Positions 34,563 through 41,930 of a DNA stretch of 55,710 nt are shown here, piece by piece (within the stretch, counting starts at the first letter, position 1; each line of letters opens with the position of its first letter). The stretch spans positions 1-55,710 of the forward strand of contig CAYVFC010000044.1 in NCBI GenBank assembly GCA_964450715.1, written 5' to 3'. This DNA is from CAYVFC01 sp964450715. Its GTDB lineage: Bacteria; Myxococcota_A; Polyangia; Polyangiales; JAFGIB01. The notes under the pieces were generated by a model, which worked only from the letters and a program-made list of their open reading frames with translations, did not search any database and had not been told where the DNA came from. Both the position numbers and the translations under genes were made by a program.

Positions 34563-35153
34563 ATGCGAGTATTGGTAGGGGGCCTTGTGGTGATGCTAAC
34601 CGTGGAAGCGCTTGGGTGCTTCGGAGACGGCAATACGCAGCTAGACGCTACGCAGCCGGTCGATGAGGAAGAGGCCGCGCCGCCCATGGAAGGAGAAAGC
34701 GAACCGCCGACCGAAGAACCGAGCTACGACCCTCTAACAGGCGTAATCACCGGTTGGGTTGAAGACAGCGATACGATTAGTTTCGACTCGCTTACTGGCG
34801 AGCCCGGAACCGGTCTCTTCGTTCGCTGGACGAAGCGGAGTACTACCTCGGGCGGCTATTTCGACGCCGTCGGCGAACACGACGAGCTATCAGTAGCAAA
34901 GAACGGTAGTATCGGCGAGATCACCGACGCGTCGTCGCTAGACTACCATCAGCCGTGGTTGAAGGATCTGGAAATCGGCGGCATCGGTGTTCTGCGCAAC
35001 GAAAGAACCGGTATGTTCGGCGCAGTGCGCTTCGACAACTTCGAACCGAACCCAAACTACGACCCAAGTGAAGGCTTCGCTGCCGGGATCATCCAGGCAG
35101 ACGTTTCCTGGTTTTTTACTGGACGATCCGACGATTTTTCGACGTTCGATTAG
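34563..35153 (+). CDS. Small acidic lipoprotein
   Basis: A 196-aa predicted lipoprotein. The signal peptide ends in a lipobox (VEALGC at 14-19), followed by an acidic, Pro/Glu-rich linker to about residue 55. The rest is a beta-rich domain with Asp, Ser and aromatic residues (ITGWVEDSDTISFDSLTG, RFDNFEPNPNYDPSEGF). No known family. Its stop overlaps the stop of the convergent gene by four bases. It is the first of four small lipoprotein genes ending at the IS element. Confidence 0.75.
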   Translation: MRVLVGGLVVMLTVEALGCFGDGNTQLDATQPVDEEEAAPPMEGESEPPTEEPSYDPLTGVITGWVEDSDTISFDSLTGEPGTGLFVRWTKRSTTSGGYFDAVGEHDELSVAKNGSIGEITDASSLDYHQPWLKDLEIGGIGVLRNERTGMFGAVRFDNFEPNPNYDPSEGFAAGIIQADVSWFFTGRSDDFSTFD

Positions 35154-35848
35154 TTTTGGATGGGACACGGGTCGCAACTCTCGACCGACGCGGACGAGCA
35201 GAAACAGTAGACTCCATCATAACCGCAATGGTCCTGGCAAATCGGCAATTCGTTGATATCGCTTTCGCGCTCACTGGCTACGGCACAGCCCTCCCCTTCC
35301 CCTATAAACGCCAAGCAACCACTACAAACCGCTATAGGGAAAGAGAACTCGTCGGTTTCGATATCGACACCGTTTATCGTGGTGCCATGCAGGCGAATCG
35401 AAGCCACAAGCTTTTCACCGGAGTATCCCCTTACGTCTTCGACGTAATCTTGGGGTATCACCTCGACTTTTGACATGCCAACACCCGACTCGTGCTCGTC
35501 GCGAGGAAAGATTACCCCCTCTGTATATGTCTGGAACGGCGTAACGATGTCTTCACCATCCGTATTCTGAAGACGAATTCCCGCACCCGCTAACATCAAA
35601 GATTCCGGCGGGTCACTGAGTCCGCCGCGGTTGGGGCGTCTGATATAGGATATCGAGGCCAATACGTTATACGGATTCCCGCAGAAAGCATCGTACTGTC
35701 CAGTAGCGATTTCTTCTCTCTCGCCGACCGAGGAACACTCCTCGTGCCATCGAAAGACTTCGACGATACTAACGTCGTGTGCTTTCGATTCAGCGCATGC
35801 TAGTAGCAGCGAGACGGCCGACAACAAGAAGGGCGTTCTCATATTCAT
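35150..35848 (-). CDS. Cysteine-rich lipoprotein
   Basis: A 232-aa predicted lipoprotein. MNMRTPFLLSAVSLLLAC gives a short signal and lipobox. The mature part has a scattered Cys pattern, and the last 60 residues are dense in Cys (VCSGCLAF, GCAVAS, ICQDHCGYDGVYCFC, SCDPCPIQN), indicating a disulfide-stabilised C-terminal module. No enzymatic motif. It converges with the preceding lipoprotein gene with a four-base overlap of the ends. Confidence 0.75.
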   Translation of the reverse strand: MNMRTPFLLSAVSLLLACAESKAHDVSIVEVFRWHEECSSVGEREEIATGQYDAFCGNPYNVLASISYIRRPNRGGLSDPPESLMLAGAGIRLQNTDGEDIVTPFQTYTEGVIFPRDEHESGVGMSKVEVIPQDYVEDVRGYSGEKLVASIRLHGTTINGVDIETDEFSFPIAVCSGCLAFIGEGEGCAVASERESDINELPICQDHCGYDGVYCFCSSASVESCDPCPIQN

Positions 35849-35982
35849 TTTACGTTGCGCTCATCGATATCGGCCGATAGCAGTTATTACACTCGCTCTA
35901 CGACAATCGCGCCGGGCATTTTCAATCCGGCTAGAAAGAAGACCCGGGTGCGTATGACAGGGAGACATGCCGGTCGCCTCGA

Positions 35983-36792
35983 TTAGTCCGCGCGATACGG
36001 AGTACCCTCTTCGCATATACGGGTTTGATGATAGCACGATTCGTTCCCCTCAGCGGGCTTGAAGCCGTCTGGGAAGCAATTACCGCCATCGCCAAAGAGC
36101 CAACATTCGCCGTTAGAGTCGATGGCGTACATCTCCGTTTCAGTGCAGATCTCATCGCGCTTCAGATACAGGTCGCCCAAGAGATACCCGACCTCTTCTT
36201 CTTCTCGCTCGAAGCACTCCTGTGACTCATTCCATCGCAGGGCCCTGATCGGTTGGCGGATATCCTCGCAGAATCCCTCGTCATTGTATTTTTCGCCGCA
36301 GCGACCGTCTTCCTTCGCGTGGTCGAAGTCGTCGGGAAGGCAATGGTTGGCGGACACCCAACAGTCTCCGTCGGCGTCGACTGCGGGTATCGGTTCCTCG
36401 ACACACTTTACAATGCCCGGCAAGCGTCCAACCATTCGCGTCCATAGCTCGAAACACTGCCGTGATTCGTTCCAGGGGTGGGCATGAACCACCGTATGTT
36501 CGCAGTATCCACGGTTGTCGTAGCAGGGATGGCCCACGGCCCTGGTAAAGCCATCGGGAAGGCAAGAATTGGGAAAGCTCCAACAATTGCCTTTCTCGTC
36601 GACCGCCACTATCGGTTCCCGTAGGCAATACGAGGATCGGCTATTGCCGACCGGTCTCGACGTAACCTCGAAGCACTGACGCCCTTCATCCCAGAGGTTG
36701 GCTTCCAAGAGAGCGCCGCGACCTTCACATCCGAGCGCCACGAGGCCCAACACTGACCCCGCAAACAACGTATTTTTCGCCGCTCTGAACAC
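35983..36792 (-). CDS. Lipoprotein with three cysteine-rich tandem repeats
   Basis: A 269-aa predicted lipoprotein (lipobox VALGC). The mature protein is three imperfect repeats of about 70-80 residues, starting near residues 33, 108 and 186. Each reads W-x-E-x2-QCFE at its start, then a Cys, then VDxxGxCW, then a CLPDGF-like block, another Cys, and GxCE or ICE at the end. Spacing of Cys is kept between repeats, so each is likely a small disulfide-knotted module. No known family recognised. Surface binding or protease-inhibitor-like function is possible but not shown. Confidence 0.78.
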   Translation of the reverse strand: MFRAAKNTLFAGSVLGLVALGCEGRGALLEANLWDEGRQCFEVTSRPVGNSRSSYCLREPIVAVDEKGNCWSFPNSCLPDGFTRAVGHPCYDNRGYCEHTVVHAHPWNESRQCFELWTRMVGRLPGIVKCVEEPIPAVDADGDCWVSANHCLPDDFDHAKEDGRCGEKYNDEGFCEDIRQPIRALRWNESQECFEREEEEVGYLLGDLYLKRDEICTETEMYAIDSNGECWLFGDGGNCFPDGFKPAEGNESCYHQTRICEEGTPYRAD

Positions 36793-37076
36793 GCCCCGCT
36801 CCTACACCTCGAATGATACCGAACCAAGCCCGGCCAGGCCACCCTCGTATAGACCGCGGGTGCGGAGCGCAGCGGCGGCGGCAGCGGGAGAGGAAGTCAC
36901 ACAGCCGGTGATTCGGGGATAATAGTAAGGCTCGAAACCGCAAGCAACGACCTTTCTATACGGTACCACCGGTCGACCCCATCGATTTCAGGTGTTGGGC
37001 ACAACCGCGCGGTCCTGTGTACACGGATAAAAAGAGCGCCGCGGCTGAAACCGCGTACGCAGACTCATGGCGGTTA

Positions 37077-37370
37077 CTATCTGACCTTACGCAGCCTGAC
37101 CTCGGTCGGAGGTGAGTCGCCAAGTGACAGGTTGGTCACCACGCCCTCCATTTCCGTTTCGGTTACCATCAGGTCGAAACGAACGGTTCTGTTCATGTTG
37201 GCAATGCAGCCTTCTTCCGTACAGATACAGGGACCTTGCTCGTCGCAAAGTAAGAACTTGCCGACATCCAGAGGACACTCGGCATCATCAGCGGGCGGAG
37301 GATAGAAAGATCCACCGCCCAGTATACCGCACGTCATCCATTCGTCTGATTCGAGCTCCGGCGCGCAGTT
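37077..37370 (-). pseudogene. 5'-truncated lipoprotein gene next to IS66-type element
   Basis: The frame is open from the stop at 37077 back to 37370, where a TAA ends it. It begins NCAPELESDEW and continues MTCGILGGG with several Cys (LLCDEQGPCICTEEGC). The first NC looks like the lipobox cysteine of a lipoprotein whose signal peptide is missing. The IS66-type left end is only 34 bases further. An ATG at 37337 could in principle start an 86-aa protein, but it has no signal. Confidence 0.55.
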
Positions 37371-37403
37371 TTAACCGGCTACGGTGCCGGAAAAAAATGT
37401 GTG

Positions 37404-37420
37404 CTTCCGGTGAGCGTGCA
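37404..37420 (+). repeat. Left inverted repeat of the second IS66-type element
   Basis: CTTCCGGTGAGCGTGCA, the exact inverse of 41713-41729. Confidence 0.8.
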
Positions 37421-37479
37421 AAAGGCGGGAATTCGGACTGGGCGACGCGGGGCGGTGGGTTTTCGGCGCGGGGCGGTGG

Positions 37480-38034
37480 CTACCGGGACCCAGCGAGGCT
37501 GCGGTAGAGGGTGGAGCGGTGCACGCCGAGCTGTGCGGCGACCTGGCGGGCGGACAGGCTCGGGTTCGCGAGCAGAGTTCGCGCCATCTCGACTTGGTCG
37601 GGGCTGAGCGAGCGGGGACGACCGGGCATCTTGCCGCGCTGTCGGGCGGCCAACAGGCCGGCGCGTGTTCGTTCACACACGACATCGCGTTCGAATTCGG
37701 CAAGCGCACAGAATACGTGGAAAGTGAGCTTGGCCGCGGGCGTGGTGGTGTCGATCGACTCGCGTAGCGAGCGCAGCCCGACGCCGCGCTCGGCGAGTGC
37801 GTTGACTAGCTCGATCAAGTCGCGCAGCGAGCGGCCGAGCCGGTCGAGCTTGAAAACGACGACGGTATCCGACGGCCGGGCGAAGTCGAGCAACTCCTGC
37901 CGGATCGGCAATCGGATCGCAGCGCCCGATACCGTTTCGTCGAATATCTTCTCGCAGCCGGCTCTGAGCAGCGCGTCGTGTTGCAGGTCCAGTTTCTGGT
38001 CGTCGGTCGATACCCTGGCGTAACCGAGCAGCAT
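37480..38034 (-). CDS. Serine recombinase (resolvase/invertase)
   Basis: A 184-aa small serine recombinase. YARVSTDDQ carries the nucleophile Ser9, followed by the conserved VVFKLDRLGRSLRDLIELV, FHVFCALAEFERDVVCERTRAGL and a C-terminal HTH (SARQVAAQLGVHRSTLYRSL). Length is typical of Tn3-type resolvases and Pin/Hin invertases. It lies inside the inverted repeats of the IS66-type element, downstream of tnpC. It could resolve cointegrates of the element, or may be a captured gene. No obvious res site was identified in the 203 bases before it. Confidence 0.92.
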   Translation of the reverse strand: MLLGYARVSTDDQKLDLQHDALLRAGCEKIFDETVSGAAIRLPIRQELLDFARPSDTVVVFKLDRLGRSLRDLIELVNALAERGVGLRSLRESIDTTTPAAKLTFHVFCALAEFERDVVCERTRAGLLAARQRGKMPGRPRSLSPDQVEMARTLLANPSLSARQVAAQLGVHRSTLYRSLAGSR

Positions 38035-38237
38035 ATCCCTTGCCTCCTTTTCGTCGCGTGTCGCGAAAAGGTCAGCATAGGCGGGTATTGCAACAAGCAG
38101 TATCGCGACAGGGATCTGCGACAGCCAGGGGCCGCTGAAGCCCGGGCGTACAGGGAGCGGTCAGCGCCGTCGCAAAACCGCTCGGTTTTGCGACAACCAT
38201 CGGCGCAATACGGTGCGCCGGTAATGGTACGCGATCA

Positions 38238-39947
38238 CTACGCTGCAGTGGCAGCCGAAGACGGGGCAGCCAGCGCCTCGGTGAAGTTCCACGGCATCCA
38301 GTGTTCCGGGTTGTTCACCACCCGGTCTGCGTTTCGCATCAATTCGACCAGGTACTCGAAGACATTGGCCCCGCAAAGCTCGGCGGTGTGGATCAGGCTC
38401 ATGTACATGTCACCCAGCTGCGCGCCGTTTTCGGTCTTGTAGAAAAGCGAGTTCTTGCGAAGCAGAATTAGTTTCTTCAAGCTTCTCTCGACAATGTTAT
38501 TATCGAGAGGCGCTCCGGGCACCCGCAAGAAAAGCACGAGCTTGCGCCAGTGTTTCAGCATGTACCCCATGGCGTCGCCGAGACCGCTGTTGGGCTCCAC
38601 CCGCTTTTCCCTGAGCTCCGCTTTCATCCACTTCTTCAGCTGGCCCATCAGCGGTCCACTCTGCTGCTGGTGAAAGAGCAACCGGTCTCGGTGCGACATC
38701 CTGAGCTCGCGGGCGATATCGTCATTCTTGTAGACCTTGGCCAGTTCTTCGAGCACGTGCAGGCACTGGTCCGGGAAGTTGTCGGCCACCTCCACGAATC
38801 GCCTCCTGGCGTGCGCGTTGCAGTTGCCGAGAATCGTCTTCAGCGGCTCGGGCAGATTCTTGGGCTCGTTGCGCGATAGCCCGTCGCACATCTGTATCGG
38901 TCGACCCAGTCCCTCTGATCGTTTCAACAGCACCTGCCGCAGGTTTTCTCCAGCGTGGCGGTGCCCGGTGAAATACAGCGCGATCTCGTGACCGCCGCTG
39001 ACCGATATGATGCCCGAGGTGAATATCCCTTTTCTCTTTTCCGAGCCGTCAGCGTCTCCGTCTTCCTTCGCCCCCGTCTGCGTGCCCGGCACCGGTTGCT
39101 GCTCGAATGCCTGCTTGCTCTTGCGCAACAACTCCAAAACTATCATCCCGGTATCGTCGTTATGAAACAACGTGCCGTTGGCAGCCAGCTTTATCAGCTG
39201 GTCAAAAGCCGCCTTTGCAGCCGCCTTGTGGTTATACACGATATCCCACTGCGTCGCGTCGGCAACCGGGATGCCCAGGCTTTGCTGTAGCTTGGCCAGA
39301 CGGTAAAACGGCACGCCCGCCCCGTACCGCAGCATCGCGATCATGGCCGCCACCGACTCGTCGTACTTGTCGCCCCGGGCTTGCTCGGGCGCCTCGGCGG
39401 TGAATACCTCGCCGCACAGGTTGCAGCGCAACCGCTCCAGCTCCCAGATGTCCGCGCCGACTGGCGCTGCGCCCTTGAATCGGACGATCACCGCCGGATG
39501 CTTCTGAGCATACAGTTTGCCGTTGATACACAGCGGGCAGCCGCATTTCGGTTTCAGTGTCGCGTGTGGCACCCACGTCCGATTCGCTCCAGGGTAATCC
39601 GCAGCGCCATGGCGGCCGTGTCCCTTGCGCTTCTTTGTCGGCTGCTGCTCTGCCGACCCCGGTTGCTCCCCTTGCGCCGGATCATCATCCGGCCGTTTGC
39701 TCTGCTCCGGGAAAATCTTTCCCATCTTTTCGCCAGCCGCGCCAAAGCAGATCTGTCGAAGCCGCGCGATCGTTATATTCTTGAGATTCAACTGCTTCAA
39801 CACCTCGATATACGCCTCGACGATCGCCTTCAGCTTCTCGTACTCCTGCTCGTCCAGCCCAGCCTTGACCGACTCGAGAATCTGCCCCACCTCCTGCAAA
39901 TCGAGCTCAACCACTTTCGCCGGCCTGCGATTGGCGGCCATCTTCAA
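38238..39947 (-). CDS. tnpC: IS66 transposase TnpC (large subgroup)
   Basis: A 569-aa IS66-type transposase. The N-terminal coiled region is followed by a zinc-finger-like part (CGCPLC and RCNLCGEVF), an IS66 core with FHNDDTGMIVLEL, MCDGLSRNEPK and a PLDNNIVERSLK block containing the Glu, and a tail with YKTENGAQLGDMYMSLIHTAELCG. It differs from the transposase at 14631, so the two elements are unrelated copies. Its start overlaps the DUF4338 gene stop by four bases, so the passenger is part of the transposase operon. Confidence 0.95.
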   Translation of the reverse strand: MKMAANRRPAKVVELDLQEVGQILESVKAGLDEQEYEKLKAIVEAYIEVLKQLNLKNITIARLRQICFGAAGEKMGKIFPEQSKRPDDDPAQGEQPGSAEQQPTKKRKGHGRHGAADYPGANRTWVPHATLKPKCGCPLCINGKLYAQKHPAVIVRFKGAAPVGADIWELERLRCNLCGEVFTAEAPEQARGDKYDESVAAMIAMLRYGAGVPFYRLAKLQQSLGIPVADATQWDIVYNHKAAAKAAFDQLIKLAANGTLFHNDDTGMIVLELLRKSKQAFEQQPVPGTQTGAKEDGDADGSEKRKGIFTSGIISVSGGHEIALYFTGHRHAGENLRQVLLKRSEGLGRPIQMCDGLSRNEPKNLPEPLKTILGNCNAHARRRFVEVADNFPDQCLHVLEELAKVYKNDDIARELRMSHRDRLLFHQQQSGPLMGQLKKWMKAELREKRVEPNSGLGDAMGYMLKHWRKLVLFLRVPGAPLDNNIVERSLKKLILLRKNSLFYKTENGAQLGDMYMSLIHTAELCGANVFEYLVELMRNADRVVNNPEHWMPWNFTEALAAPSSAATAA

Positions 39948-40906
39948 CCCTCCTCGGTCATCAGCTGGCGAAATCGCTTGTGAAGCGGGTAGCCCAGCAC
40001 GTCCTTCAGCGGCCGGTTGGGCTTGTTGGTCTGGTCGTTTTTACCTCTGCCCGTCGTCTGGCCCAGATACACCCAGTTGGCCGCCCGGTAGCAGGTACCC
40101 TTGTATCGCTCCGTGTGCACGAAGGTCTCGGCGAAGTACACCGGGTGCCCGTACAACTGCTCCCAATCGTCCGATAGCCTCTTGGCCATCCGGCCCAGAA
40201 GGTGCGAGGCCAGGTATTTCACTTGCACCCACGGCAACACCAGATACCGGGTGTTGTAGGCCACCAGGCGGATGTTTCTCTTGCGCGCTTCCGCTGACCA
40301 GCCGATGTAGCGGTCCCGCGGTCGCAGGTGGCGCGGAGCGGACGACCAGGCAAAGCAGGCCACCGGATTGCCCTGGGCGTAGATCAGGTACTTCAAGTGC
40401 TCGCCCACCGGCTGCGTGTAGCCCAGGTAATGGTAGGTCTCGATCAGGCTGTTGAACAACGACTCGCGCGACGAGCGCCTCACCTGCACGAAGTGAAGCG
40501 GTCCGAGCTCGGTTAGACTGCCGGTAACCGGGCTTTGGTCCAGCAACGGCAGCTGCTTGGGCTTACGCCGGTGAACCAGGTAGTTTTTTGGCACAAACCG
40601 CACCGGCGGAAGCTCGATGCGCCCCGCGCGGTGAAGCTCCAGCATCAGCCCCCGGCAGATCATGTCGCGCAAGGCGCCGTTGGGCTGTCTCCAATCCCAT
40701 GCCTCGCACAACAACTTGGACAGCCGCCAGCGGCTAGCTGCAGGGTTGTTCGCGATCAGCTCGCGTATGCCCTCGATCTGCTCCTCGGTGACCGTCCAGC
40801 CACGGTACGCAAACGCCTGTTGCATACCCTCAGGCGTAGCAGAAGCGAATCCAGAACGCAAGTGCGAAATGCGACTTTCTATATAGCCGCGCTCACCCGC
40901 CGCCAC
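39944..40906 (-). CDS. DUF4338 (DruA-like) passenger protein of IS66-type element
   Basis: 320 aa from GTG 40906; the ATG at 40825 is a likely alternative start because the first form overlaps tnpB by 28 bases. WTVTEEQIEGIRELIANNP, then RWRLSKLLCEAWDW and MICRGLMLELHRAGRIELPP are the DUF4338 N-terminal pattern. ESLFNSLIETYHYLGYTQPVGEHLKY and RDRYIGWSAEARKRNI follow. DUF4338 is the family of DruA, a component of the Druantia anti-phage system, and is also a common IS66 companion. Here it sits between tnpB and tnpC, coupled to both, so a transposition-related role is more likely than stand-alone defence. Confidence 0.85.
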   Translation of the reverse strand: MAAGERGYIESRISHLRSGFASATPEGMQQAFAYRGWTVTEEQIEGIRELIANNPAASRWRLSKLLCEAWDWRQPNGALRDMICRGLMLELHRAGRIELPPVRFVPKNYLVHRRKPKQLPLLDQSPVTGSLTELGPLHFVQVRRSSRESLFNSLIETYHYLGYTQPVGEHLKYLIYAQGNPVACFAWSSAPRHLRPRDRYIGWSAEARKRNIRLVAYNTRYLVLPWVQVKYLASHLLGRMAKRLSDDWEQLYGHPVYFAETFVHTERYKGTCYRAANWVYLGQTTGRGKNDQTNKPNRPLKDVLGYPLHKRFRQLMTEEG

Positions 40907-41241
40907 ATCGGCGCCGCCTGCACCGCGTATGGGTCGCCCGCGAATATCAGCACCTGGAGCTGGTGCGCCTCCAGCGCTGTCGCGCTCCGACCGCCTTCCG
41001 ATGGCCAGCAGCGAAATTTCCCATTCGAAAGCCGTTTATACGCCAGCCAAAATCCCTGGCCATCATAGAAGAGCAACTTGATCCCCGTAGCTCGACCATT
41101 GCGGAAGACAAAAACCGTGCCCGAGAAAGGGTCCGAATCCAGCACCTCCCGGCATAGCCGGGCGATGCCGTCGATCCCCCTGCGAAAGTCCGCCGGTTTC
41201 ACCGCCACCAAGATCCGCGTCTGCGACGTGACCTGAATCAT
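40879..41241 (-). CDS. tnpB: IS66 accessory protein TnpB
   Basis: A 120-aa IS66 Orf2-like protein: ILVAVKPADFRRGIDGIARLC near the N-terminus, then VFVFRNGRATGIKLLFYDGQG and WLAYKRLSNGKFRCWP are the conserved blocks. It overlaps tnpA by four bases and the DUF4338 gene by up to 28. Confidence 0.95.
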   Translation of the reverse strand: MIQVTSQTRILVAVKPADFRRGIDGIARLCREVLDSDPFSGTVFVFRNGRATGIKLLFYDGQGFWLAYKRLSNGKFRCWPSEGGRSATALEAHQLQVLIFAGDPYAVQAAPMWRRVSAAI

Positions 41242-41657
41242 GACCGTCGACCCCAGAACGCTTCCGCCAGATCCCGGGCATCCAGCTCGGCGTTTTCGCT
41301 CAGCCGGATCACCAGCCTCGCCCCGTCCGTGTCCGAAAGCTCCACCATCGGGCCCGATGGCTGACCGAATCCCATCAGCTGCGCGGGGCCGACCTCGATG
41401 AATCCCGGATGATCCCCCCTGCCGCCCTCGGTGCCCCCCGGCGCCGTTTCAACCCGCCTTTTCAGCGACTCGTAGCTCATCCGCAACGCCCGCGCGGTCC
41501 AGTAGATCCCGTGCACCCGCGCCAGCGTCGTCGCCCCTTCCCATAGCTGCTCCGGCATCGCCGTGCGCTTCTTCCGCGTCGCGCGCCACCGCTCGATCCG
41601 GGCCAGTACCTGCCGGACGTCCGCCGGCAACGCAGCCGGCCGCTGCTTGCGTCCCAT
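41238..41657 (-). CDS. tnpA: IS66 accessory protein TnpA
   Basis: A 139-aa protein with the HTH-containing N-terminal region of IS66 Orf1-like proteins (LARVHGIYWTARALRMSYES) and a C-terminal strand region ending in DLAEAFWGRRS. First gene of the second IS66-type element, starting about 60 bases inside the right end. It is divergent from the TnpA at 16544. Confidence 0.85.
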   Translation of the reverse strand: MGRKQRPAALPADVRQVLARIERWRATRKKRTAMPEQLWEGATTLARVHGIYWTARALRMSYESLKRRVETAPGGTEGGRGDHPGFIEVGPAQLMGFGQPSGPMVELSDTDGARLVIRLSENAELDARDLAEAFWGRRS

Positions 41658-41709
41658 GAGCCACCTCCTTCCCGTGGCTCATGAATGTACCGCCGGCCTC
41701 CCGCCCGCT

Positions 41710-41922
41710 TCATGCACGCTCACCGGAAGGACACCCCTCTATTCTCTTCTCGACAGCCTCCTTCTCTGCCTCTAGCCTACTTTTTTCTGGTAGGACGGTA
41801 TTGTTAGAAGGCTTAACGACCTTCCCCGTCGCGTTACTGGCGGGCTCTCTTTTTCTACAGTTAGAAGCTACCGCAAATACACAGAGTACTAAGATGTAAC
41901 TGAGACGGTTTTCTTTCTTCAT
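41710..41922 (-). pseudogene. 3'-truncated lipoprotein gene, candidate immunity partner of the RHS protein
   Basis: 70 aa from ATG 41922, only 8 bases after the RHS stop, so it is co-transcribed. MKKENRLSYILVLCVFAVAS leads to a lipobox Cys (ASNC), then a Lys/Glu-rich linker. The last seven residues (PSGERA with the preceding Cys) and the stop are read from the terminal inverted repeat of the IS66-type element, so the real C-terminus is lost. The position directly after a toxin-like RHS gene and the lipoprotein signal fit an immunity protein that would act in the periplasm, where the RHS peptidase domain would cut peptidoglycan. Immunity function is inference. Confidence 0.6.
41713..41729 (-). 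repeat. Right inverted repeat of the second IS66-type element
   Basis: The inverse of 37404-37420. It encodes the last residues of the truncated lipoprotein. Confidence 0.8.
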
Positions 41923-41930
41923 TTTCGTTC

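Larger units (their letters stand above)
37404..41729 (-). mobile_element. IS66-type element with resolvase and DUF4338 passenger genes (about 4.3 kb)
   Basis: It is bounded by a 17-base perfect inverted repeat, CTTCCGGTGAGCGTGCA, at 37404-37420 and in reverse at 41713-41729. By analogy with GTAAGCG-type IS66 ends the true tips may be the GTGAGCG starting at 37410 and 41723. It contains tnpA, tnpB, DUF4338 gene, tnpC and a serine recombinase, all on the minus strand. No target duplication is visible, and both flanking genes are truncated, so a deletion or rearrangement beside the element is likely. Confidence 0.75.

Noticed and set aside
39944..40906. Stand-alone Druantia defence system
   Set aside because: Only a DUF4338 protein is present, embedded in an IS66 operon; no helicase or other Druantia genes are nearby.
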